In this document: positions 26,456-36,495 of the stretch, one piece after another
How positions within the stretch are numbered: position 1 is the first letter of the stretch
Layout of the letters: each line of letters starts with the position of its first letter
DNA from: G965220305 sp965220305
GTDB lineage: Bacteria; Chloroflexota; Dehalococcoidia; Lucifugimonadales; UBA3495
NCBI GenBank assembly: GCA_965220305.1
Contig: OZ244817.1
Location: 3,472,001-3,536,000, forward strand
Length of the DNA: 64,000 nt
Reading direction: 5' to 3'
The notes under the pieces: generated by a model
Told to the model about the DNA's origin: nothing
The model's database searches: none
What the model saw: only the letters and a program-made list of their open reading frames with translations
Program-made: the position numbers and the translations under genes

Positions 26456-27211
26456 TCAGTGTGGATTCTGGCGACGTTGAAGTTCCTCTTCGAGTTCATG
26501 TACGCGGGCCTCGGCGGCGGTGGCACGGGCCTCGGCGGACTGGCGGGCAGACTGCTCGGCCTCGGCCCGGGCCTGCGCCAGGGTTCGTTCTTCGTCGGTT
26601 TCATCGTAGGTCAGCAGATAGCCTTTGTTCACCGGGTCCCACCAGCGGAGATGTCCCTTTTCCCAACAGAGGTCCAGGCCCAAGGCGGCGCTGTGTCCCC
26701 AGTAGTGGCCCTCCTCCCATTGAATGACCGCAATGGGTTGGTATGCACCCTCTACCAGGCGGTCCCCAGCCAGGGGCGCGTCGTGATACAGTCCCCCAGT
26801 GGGGTCGAACCTCCAGTATTCGGGGATTCCGAAGCCGGCGTAATCTGCCCGTTTGTCCACGTGGTCGTTCCGTCCCGTGGTCAGGGAGGCGACCTCCAGG
26901 ACGAAATCGGGGGGCTTGCCCTGTTCCAGGGTGGCGTAGCCTCTCTGGGCAATGGCGGTGTCCGGGTCCACGTTGAAGGCTATGAGCAGGTCGGGAATGC
27001 GCTGGTCCCGCTGCTGGCTTGGACGCAAGTTGACCGGGATTTCACTCAGGACGATGGTGGTGTCCGGGTTGCCGAAGTGGCGGCTCAGCGCGGCCTGGTG
27101 AGCTGGCCGGTCCAGGTAGATGGAGTTCTGCATGTCGTCCCTGGGGGGGAAGTCTGGGAATCGTTTATCCCTCCCGGTGGGCGGAGTCTGTGGGGCCGGT
27201 TTGCTGGTCAT
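26456..27211 (-). CDS. Uma2 family endonuclease-like protein (unit 1)
   Basis: 251 residues. The fold is the restriction-endonuclease-like PD-(D/E)XK type of the Uma2 family (DUF820): QRDQRIPDLLIAF supplies the Asp and PPDFVLEVAS the E-x-A/V segment, followed by RADYAGFGIPEYWRFDPTGG. The C-terminal 50 residues form an Ala/Glu/Arg-rich coiled coil (ARAEAEQSARQSAEARATAA). Uma2 proteins are abundant in Cyanobacteria and Chloroflexi; function is unclear. Unit 1 has the shorter tail. The TATAAT present ahead of units 2 and 3 is altered here. Confidence 0.88.
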   Translation of the reverse strand: MTSKPAPQTPPTGRDKRFPDFPPRDDMQNSIYLDRPAHQAALSRHFGNPDTTIVLSEIPVNLRPSQQRDQRIPDLLIAFNVDPDTAIAQRGYATLEQGKPPDFVLEVASLTTGRNDHVDKRADYAGFGIPEYWRFDPTGGLYHDAPLAGDRLVEGAYQPIAVIQWEEGHYWGHSAALGLDLCWEKGHLRWWDPVNKGYLLTYDETDEERTLAQARAEAEQSARQSAEARATAAEARVHELEEELQRRQNPH

Positions 27212-27335
27212 TTCGGGCCTCGCGGGTTGGAGTGTGCGAGAATTTGCGGCATCTTGGGCGGGGAAGACTCTGCAAGTGTCCCGTGTGCCCTGGGAGATTA
27301 CCTTGACCGGGGGCGTTTATTTCCTGTCCGCCGTT

Positions 27336-28133
27336 TCAGTGTGGATTCTGGCGACGTTGAAGTTCCTCTTCGAGTTCACGTACCCGGGCCTCGGCGGCCT
27401 CGGCCCGGGCCTCGGCGGACTGGCGGGCAGACTGCTCGGCCTCGGCCCGGGCCTCGGCGGACTGGCGGGCAGACTGCTCGGCCTCGGCCCGGGCCTGCGC
27501 TATGGTTCGTTCCTCGTCGGTTTCATCGTAGGTCAGCAGATAGCCTTTGTTCACCGGGTCCCACCAGCGGAGCTGTCCCTTTTCCCAACAGAGGTCCAGG
27601 CCCAGGGCGGCGCTGTGTCCCCAGTAGTGGCTCTCCTCCCATTGAATGACCGCAATGCGTTGGTATGCGCCCTCTACTAGGCGGTCCCCGGCTAGGGGCG
27701 CGTCGTGATACAGTCCCCCGGTGGGGTCGAACCTCCAGTATTCGGGGATTCCGAAGCCGGCGTAATCTGCCCGTTTGTCCACGTAGTCGTTCCGTCCCGT
27801 GGTCAGGGAGGCGACCTCCAGGACGAAATCGGGGGGCTTGCCCTGTTCCAGGGTGGCGTAGCCCCTCTGGGCAATGGCGGTGTCCGGGTCCACGTTGAAG
27901 GCTATGAGCAGGTCGGGAATGCGCTGGTCCCGCTGCTGGCTTGGACGCAGGTTGACCGGGATTTCGCTCAGGACGATGGTGGTGTCCGGGTTGCCGAAGT
28001 GGCGGCTCAGCGCGGCCTGGTGAGCTGGTCGGTCCAGGTAGATGGAGTTCTGCATGTCGTCCCTGGGGGGGAAATCTGGGAATCGTTTATCCCTCCCGGT
28101 GGGTGGAGTCTGTGGGGCCGGTTTGCTGGTCAT
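27336..28133 (-). CDS. Uma2 family endonuclease-like protein (unit 2)
   Basis: 265 residues from ATG 28133 (MTSKPAPQTPPTGRDKRF), the start shared with unit 1. Sequence to about residue 210 is almost the same as unit 1. The coiled-coil tail has an extra 14-residue AEAEQSARQSAEAR repeat. The frame continues 14 codons upstream, but that part overlaps the TATAAT (28164-28169), so it is probably not translated. Confidence 0.88.
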   Translation of the reverse strand: MTSKPAPQTPPTGRDKRFPDFPPRDDMQNSIYLDRPAHQAALSRHFGNPDTTIVLSEIPVNLRPSQQRDQRIPDLLIAFNVDPDTAIAQRGYATLEQGKPPDFVLEVASLTTGRNDYVDKRADYAGFGIPEYWRFDPTGGLYHDAPLAGDRLVEGAYQRIAVIQWEESHYWGHSAALGLDLCWEKGQLRWWDPVNKGYLLTYDETDEERTIAQARAEAEQSARQSAEARAEAEQSARQSAEARAEAAEARVRELEEELQRRQNPH

Positions 28134-28163
28134 TTTGGGCCTCGCGGGTTGGAGTGTGCGAGA

Positions 28164-28169
28164 ATTATA
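28164..28169 (-). promoter_or_regulatory. TATAAT ahead of Uma2 unit 2
   Basis: Perfect TATAAT on the minus strand 30 nt before ATG 28133. No good -35 (AGTCTT at 17 bp). Unit 3 has the same hexamer; unit 1 does not. Confidence 0.4.
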
Positions 28170-28258
28170 CGGCATCTTGGGCGGGGAAGACTCTGCAAGT
28201 GTCCTGTGTGCCCTGAGAGATTACCTTGACCGGGGGCGTTTATTTCCTGTCCGCCGTT

Positions 28259-29035
28259 TCAGTGTGGATTCTGGCGACGTTGAAGTTCCTCTTCGAGTTC
28301 ACGTACCCGGGCCTCGGCGGCCTGGCGGGCAGACCGCTCGGCATCGGCCCGGGCCTCGACGGCCTGGCGGGCAGACTGCTCGGTATCGGCCCGGGCCTGC
28401 GCCAAGATTCGTTCCTCGTCGGTTTCATCGTAGGTCAGCAGATAATGTTGGTTCACCGGGTCCCACCAGCGGAGCTGTCCCTTTTCCCAACAGAGGTCCA
28501 GGCCCAGGGCGGCGCTGTGTCCCCAGTAGTGGCTCTCCTCCCATTGAATGACCGCAATGCGTTGGTATGCGCCCTCTACCAGGCGGTCCCCGGCTAGGGG
28601 CGCGTCGTGATACAGTCCCCCGGTGGGGTCGAACCTCCAGTATTCGGGGATTCCGAAGCCGGCGTAATCTGCCCGTTTGTCCACGTAGTCGTTCCGTCCC
28701 GTGGTCAGGGAGGCGACCTCCAGGACGAAATCAGGGGGCTTGCCCTGTTCCAGGGTGGCGTAGCCCCTCTGGGCGATGGCGGTGTCCGGGTCCACGTTGA
28801 AGGCTATGAGCAGGTCGGGAATGCGCTGGTCCCGCTGCTGGCTTGGACGCAGGTTGACCGGGATTTCGCTCAGGACGATGGTGGTGTCCGGGTTGCCGAA
28901 GTGGCGGCTCAGCGCGGCCTGGTGAGCTGGTCGGTCCAGGTAGATGGAGTTCTGCATGTCGTCCCTGGGGGGGAAATCTGGGAATCGTTTATCCCTCCCG
29001 GTGGGTGGAGTCTGTGGGGCCGGTTTGCTGGTCAT
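28259..29035 (-). CDS. Uma2 family endonuclease-like protein (unit 3)
   Basis: 258 residues from ATG 29035. Core nearly the same as units 1 and 2, including QRDQRIPDLLIAF and PPDFVLEVAS. The tail is the most diverged: ADTEQSARQAVEARADAERS, then ARQAAEARVREL, with one fewer block than unit 2. Upstream-most of the three, so it probably leads the transcript. Confidence 0.88.
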   Translation of the reverse strand: MTSKPAPQTPPTGRDKRFPDFPPRDDMQNSIYLDRPAHQAALSRHFGNPDTTIVLSEIPVNLRPSQQRDQRIPDLLIAFNVDPDTAIAQRGYATLEQGKPPDFVLEVASLTTGRNDYVDKRADYAGFGIPEYWRFDPTGGLYHDAPLAGDRLVEGAYQRIAVIQWEESHYWGHSAALGLDLCWEKGQLRWWDPVNQHYLLTYDETDEERILAQARADTEQSARQAVEARADAERSARQAAEARVRELEEELQRRQNPH

Positions 29036-29065
29036 TTTGGGCCTCGCGGGTTGGAGTGTGCGAGA

Positions 29066-29071
29066 ATTATA
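29066..29071 (-). promoter_or_regulatory. TATAAT ahead of Uma2 unit 3
   Basis: Same position relative to the gene as in unit 2: TATAAT 30 nt before ATG 29035. The -35 region lies outside the duplicated unit and differs. Confidence 0.4.
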
Positions 29072-29135
29072 CGGCATCTTGCTTTTATCATTGCCATGAA
29101 AATAGGCCATTTCATAGTAATAGGAAGCTTTTTGG

Positions 29136-29903
29136 CTACTTCGCTGCTAGTAGGAACACCCGTTTGAAGGGCAACAGGGTGTTGCCGTCTTGACGCTGCG
29201 GGTAGGCCCTTTCTATCAACTTCCCGTACTGTTCCAGGAATACCTCCGCTTCGCTGTCTTCCAGGCGGTCCAGATAGGGCCGCAGGGCCGTACCCTTGGT
29301 CCACTCAACAACCGGGTTGTCCCCGGACAATACGTGCAGGTAAATGGTCTCCCAAACATCCAGGGGAGCGGCGTGGGGACTGAGAATGTCGTAATAGGCT
29401 GAAGCCTCGGCAACGGGGAACTCTCTCAGGTGCGGCTTTAGCTTCTCGTACCAGGGGCCGCCGCTGACGGTCGCGCCGATGGAGGTGTGGCTGGGCGCGG
29501 AAAAGTTGCTGGGCATCTGTATTGCCAGCACCCCGCCGGGCTTCAGCCCGGATAGTAGGCGCGGGAACAAGGTCTCGTGCCCGTCAACCCAGTGGAATAC
29601 CGCGTTGGAAAACATGAGGTCGGCGGGAGCGGAGGGCTCCCAGGTCGCCAGGTCCACCTGCTGCCAGTCGATGTCTGCCTCAGTAGCCCGGGCCCGCTCC
29701 AGCATGTCGGTTGACCCGTCCAGGCCGGTGACGTGGGCCTCGGGCCAGCGATGCTTCAACATCACCGTAGCGGCGCCGGTGCCGCAGCCCAGGTCGTAAA
29801 CCGTCCTCGGTTCTTCCAGGGGAATGCGGGAGAGCAGGTCAACCGCCGGGCGGAGCCGTTGATCGCCGAACTGGAGATACAGGCTGGGGTCCCAAGTGGG
29901 CAT
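29136..29903 (-). CDS. tam: Trans-aconitate 2-methyltransferase
   Basis: 255 residues, matches Tam, which methylates trans-aconitate with SAM. Typical start MPTWDPSLYLQFGDQRLRPA, the motif I TVYDLGCGTGAATVMLKHRW, then VTGLDGSTDMLERAR, and ADLMFSNAVFHWVDGHETLF. The C-terminus is family-like (LDRLEDSEAEVFLEQYGKLI). It is the last of an operon with trpS and an IMPase gene (25 bp gap). Confidence 0.93.
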   Translation of the reverse strand: MPTWDPSLYLQFGDQRLRPAVDLLSRIPLEEPRTVYDLGCGTGAATVMLKHRWPEAHVTGLDGSTDMLERARATEADIDWQQVDLATWEPSAPADLMFSNAVFHWVDGHETLFPRLLSGLKPGGVLAIQMPSNFSAPSHTSIGATVSGGPWYEKLKPHLREFPVAEASAYYDILSPHAAPLDVWETIYLHVLSGDNPVVEWTKGTALRPYLDRLEDSEAEVFLEQYGKLIERAYPQRQDGNTLLPFKRVFLLAAK

Positions 29904-29928
29904 ATCGTCTCCTCCGAAGCCGTAGGCG

Positions 29929-30753
29929 CTACTGGCGCCACTCCAACCCTTCGGTGGCGTTTAGGAACCGGTCAATCAGCCGGGGGCTGGCGACAATTAC
30001 GCTGGGCGTACGCAGGTTAGCCGGGTTGCCCTGGCGGTCCACCACAATGCCGCCAGCCTCGTGGGCGATTAGAATGCCCGAGGCAATATCCCAGGGTGAC
30101 AGGGAGTGATGAAAATACAGGTCAACGCGCCCGGCGGCGGCGTAGGCGATGCCTAGGGCGGCGGAACCCATCAGCCGGAATCCCTGAATGTTGGGCCAGA
30201 GGGAGCGTACCAGGTCGAGGCCCAGTCCCGCCTGCTCGTCCACGTACCCCAGGTCGAAACCCAGCAGCGACTCTTCTATCTCCTGTTTTTCGGAAACCGA
30301 GATGGCCGCACCGTTCACCGAAGCGCCACCGCCCGACTCGGCGACAAAGAGCTCGTCGGCGATGGGGTCGTAGGTTACGCCCAGGACAACGTCGTTATCC
30401 TTGGCCAGGGCCACCACCGTGCAGAAATGGGGAATGCCGATGGCATAGTTTCGCGTGCCGTCCACCGGGTCTACCACCCAGGTATAGGGGGAGGAGGACT
30501 CGATGGGGGCCGATTCTTCCGCCAGAACTCCGAAGCTGGGATATTCGGCCCGCAGCAATTCCAGTACCGCCTTCTCTACGGCCAAGTCCACGTCGGTGAC
30601 AATATCGGCCCGTCCCTTGAACCGGATGTCCTTGGCGGTCAGGAAGCGGTCCTGGATAATCTTCCCGGCGATTCGGGCGGCCTCCAAGGCCACGTCGAGG
30701 GCGGGGCGGCCACTGGTGGATTCTGGGATGGGTTCAACTTGGCGTTGGGTCAT
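29929..30753 (-). CDS. Inositol monophosphatase family protein
   Basis: 274 residues from ATG 30753 (MTQRQVEPIPESTSG). Mg-dependent sugar-phosphatase fold with the metal site in VLAEESAP and WVVDPVDGTRNYAIGIPHFC, and the C-terminal PWDIASGILIAHEAGG. Candidate substrates are myo-inositol 1-phosphate, 3'-phosphoadenosine phosphate (CysQ-like) or fructose 1,6-bisphosphate. It follows trpS by 67 bp. The frame is open upstream of 30753 but only with low-complexity codons that overlap trpS. Confidence 0.92.
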   Translation of the reverse strand: MTQRQVEPIPESTSGRPALDVALEAARIAGKIIQDRFLTAKDIRFKGRADIVTDVDLAVEKAVLELLRAEYPSFGVLAEESAPIESSSPYTWVVDPVDGTRNYAIGIPHFCTVVALAKDNDVVLGVTYDPIADELFVAESGGGASVNGAAISVSEKQEIEESLLGFDLGYVDEQAGLGLDLVRSLWPNIQGFRLMGSAALGIAYAAAGRVDLYFHHSLSPWDIASGILIAHEAGGIVVDRQGNPANLRTPSVIVASPRLIDRFLNATEGLEWRQ

Positions 30754-30820
30754 ACTCGCGGTCCTCTGGTCGATGGAGATGGCCGCTATTCGGCGGCGGG
30801 TTGACGCATGAGCCTTGCGG

Positions 30821-31846
30821 TTAGGCCAGGCCCATCTTTTCGTAGACTTCCTCGATGGTGGTGCGGGCGATGGCCCGGGCCCTGGTTGCGCCATCGGCCA
30901 AGATGTCCCTGAGGTAGTCAGGCCGCTGCTGCAACTCCCGGCGGCGCTCCCGCAGCGGCTCCAAGTAGCTGTTGATGTTCTGGGACAAGTGCTGCTTGCA
31001 CTGGACGCAGCCTCTCTGGGCGGTGGTGCACTCGTCATAGACGGTACTGACTTCACCACCGGAGCTGAACAATTTATGCAGGGCGTAGACGTTGCAAATC
31101 TCGGGCCTGCCGGGAATGTTTCGGCGGGTGCGTTGGGGGTCGGTAAAGGCCGCTGAAACCCGCTGATTAGTTTCCTCCGCCGTTGCCGCCAGGTCGATGT
31201 GGTTGTCCAGCGACTTGCTCATCTTCTGCTGCCCGTCCAGGCCGACAATCAAGGGGGCCTCGGTCAGCTTGGCCTGGGGCTCGGGGAAGGTCTCCCCGAA
31301 CATGTGGTTGAACCTTCGCACAATTTCCCGGGCCAACTCCAGGTGGGGCAACTGGTCGCGTCCCACCGGCACGGTGTCGCCCTTGTACAGGATGATGTCG
31401 GCGGTCTGGAGCACCGGATAGCCAACCAGGCCGTAGTTGACGGTTTCTTCCGTTTCGTCCATCTGGCGGACCTTCTCCTTGAAGGTGGGGACGCGCATCA
31501 GCCAACCCAGGGGCGTTACCATGCTCAACAGGGTATGCAGGGTCATCACCTCGGGCACCTGGGACTGGACAAAAATGATGCACTGCTCTGGGTCGACGCC
31601 GGCGGCCAACCAGTCCAGCACCATTTCTTCGATGTTGGGGCGAATTTGGGACACCTCTTCGGGGGATTCCACCGTGGTGAGGGCGTGAACGTCCACCACG
31701 GTGTAGATGCAACGATAGTCCTGCTGGAGGTCTACCCAATTCTGCAGGGCGCCCAAATAGTTGCCCAAGTGCAACCTACCGGTGGGGCGCATACCGGACA
31801 GAATCGTACCCTTTTTCTCCGTGGCCTTATCCGCCGCTGTTGTCAT
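30821..31846 (-). CDS. trpS: Tryptophan-tRNA ligase
   Basis: 341 residues from ATG 31846; charges tRNA-Trp. Class I motifs: SGMRPTGRLHLGNYLGALQN (HIGH-like) and GLDGQQKMSKSLDNHID (KMSKS). The frame is open 48 codons upstream, but those residues are non-conserved and Arg/Pro-rich, and known TrpS begins close to the chosen ATG. It opens the operon with IMPase and tam. Confidence 0.97.
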   Translation of the reverse strand: MTTAADKATEKKGTILSGMRPTGRLHLGNYLGALQNWVDLQQDYRCIYTVVDVHALTTVESPEEVSQIRPNIEEMVLDWLAAGVDPEQCIIFVQSQVPEVMTLHTLLSMVTPLGWLMRVPTFKEKVRQMDETEETVNYGLVGYPVLQTADIILYKGDTVPVGRDQLPHLELAREIVRRFNHMFGETFPEPQAKLTEAPLIVGLDGQQKMSKSLDNHIDLAATAEETNQRVSAAFTDPQRTRRNIPGRPEICNVYALHKLFSSGGEVSTVYDECTTAQRGCVQCKQHLSQNINSYLEPLRERRRELQQRPDYLRDILADGATRARAIARTTIEEVYEKMGLA

Positions 31847-32037
31847 CTTTCGATTCCTGTATACGTGGTTTTGCCGGGGATAAACTTGGAGGCAGAGCGT
31901 GGTCAGTTGGCCCGGCAATCTTCTCGGAAGTCTAGCACGACGCGCCTCAGGGGAGCAAGAAGGCGCTGCCCTCTGGCCAGGATTTTCCATTGTCCGGGTA
32001 GCGGGAAGTTCGCGCTGGCGGACACGCCGCCAACCAT

Positions 32038-32077
32038 CCCACCGTCATTCTGGCGGAGGCTGGAATCCAGGGGTGGG
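32038..32077. repeat. Dispersed hairpin repeat R3
   Basis: CCCACCGTCATTCTGGC ... TGGAATCCAGGGGTGGG: GTCATTC and GGAATCC ends similar to R1 interior, with CCCACC/GGGTGGG arms. A related piece lies at 52996-53023 (CCTGGATTCC ... GGAATGAC). Confidence 0.5.
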
Positions 32078-32230
32078 ACATTGGCGATGGTCGGGGAGCC
32101 AGACCTTTCCCACGTTCAGAGTCGGCCCTTAGACAAGCTCTGGGTAAGTAGGATACACCTCCGGGACTAGAGGACTCACAAGCGTCGACGGGAAGGCCGT
32201 CACCGGCCCAGCAGCTTGAACCAGCCATGC

Positions 32231-32236
32231 TATACT
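32231..32236 (+). promoter_or_regulatory. -10 element of a probably leaderless NUDIX transcript
   Basis: TATACT at 32231-32236 ends only 6 nt before the ATG at 32243, so transcription should begin at or next to the start codon. No Shine-Dalgarno sequence precedes the ATG. Confidence 0.5.
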
Positions 32237-32242
32237 CGCCCC

Positions 32243-32668
32243 ATGACGCAAGAAGGGCCAAGGCCCCTGGTGGGAGTGGGGGTGGTGTTTGTTCGGGACG
32301 GCAAGGTCTTCTTGGCCCAGCGCCAGGGCGCCCACGGCGAGGCTACTTGGGCTTCCGCGGGAGGGCACCTGGAAATGGGGGAGACCCTGGAAGAGTGCGC
32401 GCGGCGGGAGGCTCAGGAAGAACTGGGGGTTCGGGTAGGCGCGCTGCGCTTCCTCTGCGTCAGCAACATCATCGCTTACGGCAGGCACTACGTAGACTTC
32501 GAGTTTCTGGGCGATATTGGGAACCAGGAGCCCGAATTGGCCGAGCCGCCGGCTTTTTCTCAGCTCGGTTGGTTTCCCCTGGACGACTTGCCGCAGCCCA
32601 TTTTTGAGGCCATGCGTTACGCTTTGGATAGCCTGCGTACCGGGCAATACTACTATCCTGGGCACTGA
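32243..32668 (+). CDS. NUDIX hydrolase
   Basis: 141 residues. Full NUDIX box G-x5-E-x7-REUxEExGU is visible in GHLEMGETLEECARREAQEE followed by LGV. The N-terminus (RPLVGVGVVFVRDGKVFLAQ) is typical of MutT/ADP-sugar-type members that hydrolyse nucleoside diphosphates linked to another group. ATG 32243 is chosen over one nine codons earlier because TATACT sits between them. Not in an operon. Confidence 0.93.
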   Translation: MTQEGPRPLVGVGVVFVRDGKVFLAQRQGAHGEATWASAGGHLEMGETLEECARREAQEELGVRVGALRFLCVSNIIAYGRHYVDFEFLGDIGNQEPELAEPPAFSQLGWFPLDDLPQPIFEAMRYALDSLRTGQYYYPGH

Positions 32669-32848
32669 GGGCCTGGACAAATTCGGCTCCCTCGCCTTCT
32701 GGGTAATCCTCTTCCCCGGCAGCCGCAAGACCACCCTCCCACTCACCCCAGCTAAGAGGACAATCCCCGGTGGGGGTCAACCTTGGCAACGCCCGTCGAA
32801 AACGTCGAAACACGACCGGACGGACGGGCTAATTAGCTACGAATCTGG

Positions 32849-32854
32849 TATAAT
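32849..32854 (+). promoter_or_regulatory. Extended -10 of gyrB
   Basis: TGG-TATAAT: TATAAT 32849-32854 with TG one base ahead, about 49 bp before the gyrB ATG. No convincing -35. Confidence 0.6.
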
Positions 32855-32860
32855 GGGTAG

Positions 32861-34882
<2,022 letters not shown>

Positions 34883-34900
34883 CACGGCCGCCCCTTGGAA

Positions 34901-34929
34901 TTGTGACCTGGCCTGGTTTGCTTTATAAT
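34901..34929 (+). promoter_or_regulatory. Promoter of rpsT
   Basis: TTGTGA (34901-34906), 17-bp spacer, TATAAT (34924-34929). Leader about 40 nt to the TTG start. Confidence 0.75.
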
Positions 34930-34977
34930 GGCCTCTCACACTGATAACCTACAGTGACTCAGACTAGGGAGGAATCC

Positions 34978-35244
34978 TTGCCCGCAAGAAAGGCGGCCCG
35001 CCAATCAGTCAAACGTTACGCCCGGAACCACAGCGTTCGCCGCTCCACCAGGACAGCGGTGGGGAATGCTCGCCGCGCCATTGCTGCCGGAGATGAAGCG
35101 GCAGCGGAGCCCGCGCTCCGTCTAGCCCTCAGTTCCCTGGACAAAGCGGTAAAGAAGGGCGTCCTGCACAAGAACAATGCCTCCCGTGGCAAGTCCCGGC
35201 TGTCGGTCAGCTTTAACCGTATGCAGGAAGCCAGCAGTTCCTAA
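34978..35244 (+). CDS. rpsT: 30S ribosomal protein S20
   Basis: 88 residues, Lys/Arg/Ala-rich, helical, with PARKAARQSVKRYARNHSVR at the N-terminus and LDKAVKKGVLHKNNASRGKS at the C-terminus, as in S20, which binds 16S rRNA. Start is TTG 34978, preceded by GGGAGGAATCC. A GTG 24 bp upstream is in frame but has no ribosome site and would precede the family start. Own promoter and a hairpin after the stop. Confidence 0.95.
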   Translation: MPARKAARQSVKRYARNHSVRRSTRTAVGNARRAIAAGDEAAAEPALRLALSSLDKAVKKGVLHKNNASRGKSRLSVSFNRMQEASSS

Positions 35245-35294
35245 TTCAGTAAGCCTACTGTCCACTTACTGCCCTGTCCCCACGAGACCAACGG

Positions 35295-35332
35295 CAAGAT
35301 AATGGCCCCCATCCAGGCGGGCCGTTATCTTG
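35295..35332 (+). terminator. Hairpin downstream of rpsT
   Basis: CAAGATAATGGCCC (35295-35308) pairs with GGGCCGTTATCTTG (35319-35332) with one T-G pair; 10-nt loop. It is followed by TGTGACCTTTGG, not a clean T-run, so terminator activity is likely but not certain. Confidence 0.6.
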
Positions 35333-35475
35333 TGTGACCTTTGGTCCTCCTCCCATCCCAGGCTGCCTTGCACGCCAGCCCCACAGCTTTGCCCTGCCGC
35401 GCTTTACCCCGTAGACCCAGCGCTATTGACCCTTGGGGCTTTTCCCGTATTCACCGCCTAGCTGACAAACTAATC

Positions 35476-35524
35476 TTGACAGCTATTATCCCCCTTGCTA
35501 CTCTTGGGCCAGAACATTAGTTTT
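35476..35524 (+). promoter_or_regulatory. lexA promoter with candidate LexA box
   Basis: TTGACA (35476-35481), 17-bp spacer, TACTCT (35499-35504). The sequence AGAACATTAGTTTTG (35511-35525) overlaps the expected start site and fits the Gram-positive LexA box CGAAC-N4-GTTCG in its GAAC-N4-GTTT core. Compatible with self-repression. Confidence 0.55.
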
Positions 35525-35535
35525 GAGAGGGGCCA

Positions 35536-36186
35536 ATGACGTTGAGGAAACAACTGCCAGCAAGACGCCAGCGGATGTTGGAGTTCATCCAGGAATTTAT
35601 CCGAGAGAACGGCATCCCCCCCACCGTCCGAGACATTCAGAAGGCCTGCGAAATAAGCTCGACCTCGGTGGTGGACTACAATCTGCGGCTGCTAAACCGG
35701 GACGGCTATCTCAGCCGCAGGCCAGACGTGGCACGGGGCATAGAACTCCTGGATGAAGAGGGGCAACCTGTGTCCAACACTCCGAAGGTAGCTATCGTGG
35801 GAAAGATTGCTGCCGGCCTCCCAATTCCGGTCTTCTCCACGGAGGAGACGGCGCCCAGCAGCGACTTGGACGCCATCGAAATATCACCGGAGTTAGTCCG
35901 CCGCTACGGCAAACTCTACGGTCTGACTGTGGAGGGTACATCGATGATTGATGCCCTCATCGATGACGGGGACGTGGTCATCATCCAGCCGACCAACGCC
36001 AGCGGAAATGGTGACATGGTGGTCGCCTGGCTGAAGGACGAAGAAGAGGCCACGCTGAAGAAGTTCTACCTGGAAGGAGATAGGGTGCGGCTACAGCCCG
36101 CCAATAGCCAAATGGGTCCCATTTTCTGTGCGGCCAGCAATGTGGAAGTGCGCGGCAGGGTGGTTAGCGTCATTCGCAAGTTCTGA
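35536..36186 (+). CDS. lexA: LexA repressor
   Basis: 216 residues. SOS repressor with an N-terminal winged helix (RMLEFIQEFIRENGIPPTVR, STSVVDYNLRLLNRDGYL) and a C-terminal S24 peptidase domain. The autocleavage Ala-Gly pair lies in GKIAAGLPIPV, the catalytic Ser in VEGTSMIDALIDDGD and the Lys in EEEATLKKFYLEGD. Length normal. A LexA box precedes it, and a similar box precedes recA, supporting a regulon. Confidence 0.96.
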   Translation: MTLRKQLPARRQRMLEFIQEFIRENGIPPTVRDIQKACEISSTSVVDYNLRLLNRDGYLSRRPDVARGIELLDEEGQPVSNTPKVAIVGKIAAGLPIPVFSTEETAPSSDLDAIEISPELVRRYGKLYGLTVEGTSMIDALIDDGDVVIIQPTNASGNGDMVVAWLKDEEEATLKKFYLEGDRVRLQPANSQMGPIFCAASNVEVRGRVVSVIRKF

Positions 36187-36495
36187 ATAGTCTCTGACCG
36201 CCCAGAGTCCCTTGATGTTTCCCACAAACCCGCTCATTGGTGGCTTGTCGGAGCACAGACCGGCCCTTCCCCTTACGAAAGGCTTGTACGGCAGTCAACG
36301 GGAGTCTGACTAGAGGAAATACTAGGGCGTCTACGGTCGAGAAAAAGCTGCGCGGCAGGAGGCCTTCCGGTCAGCGTCCAGCAACTATCAGAGTGGTCGA
36401 GTGGGACCCGCTTTCTCCTGGCACTACAGTACAGGTCCAAGTCTCTCTACCCATTTCGGGTTGGGGGACTTGCTTTGTTTGCGTAGGATGGTCCC
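36187..36495. other. Intergenic, nothing recognised
   Basis: About 310 bp between lexA and the NrtS-like gene; open frames here have no coding character. No repeat or clear terminator noted. Confidence 0.5.

Larger units (their letters stand above)
26375..29077. repeat. Three tandem units of about 0.9 kb, each with one Uma2 gene
   Basis: Units at about 26375-27252, 27253-28175 and 28176-29077. Each begins CTTGGGCGGGGAAGAC and holds one whole Uma2-family gene plus its short upstream region. The units look nearly identical over most of their length but differ at the 3' end of the gene, where a coiled-coil-coding stretch has different repeat numbers. This is a recent local duplication. Confidence 0.9.
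31847..32242. other. Intergenic region with R3 repeat
   Basis: About 400 bp between divergent trpS and the NUDIX gene. It holds a R3 hairpin (32038-32077) of dispersed type and the NUDIX -10. No coding frame with convincing composition. Confidence 0.6.

Noticed and set aside
26405..28597. Plus-strand frames across the Uma2 array
   Set aside because: Complement of the coiled-coil and core codons, rich in Gly/Arg/Pro; no family features, repeated with the units.
31867..32170. Candidate T-box or attenuator before trpS
   Set aside because: No T-box core or terminator pair was found in the trpS upstream region; only an R3 hairpin.
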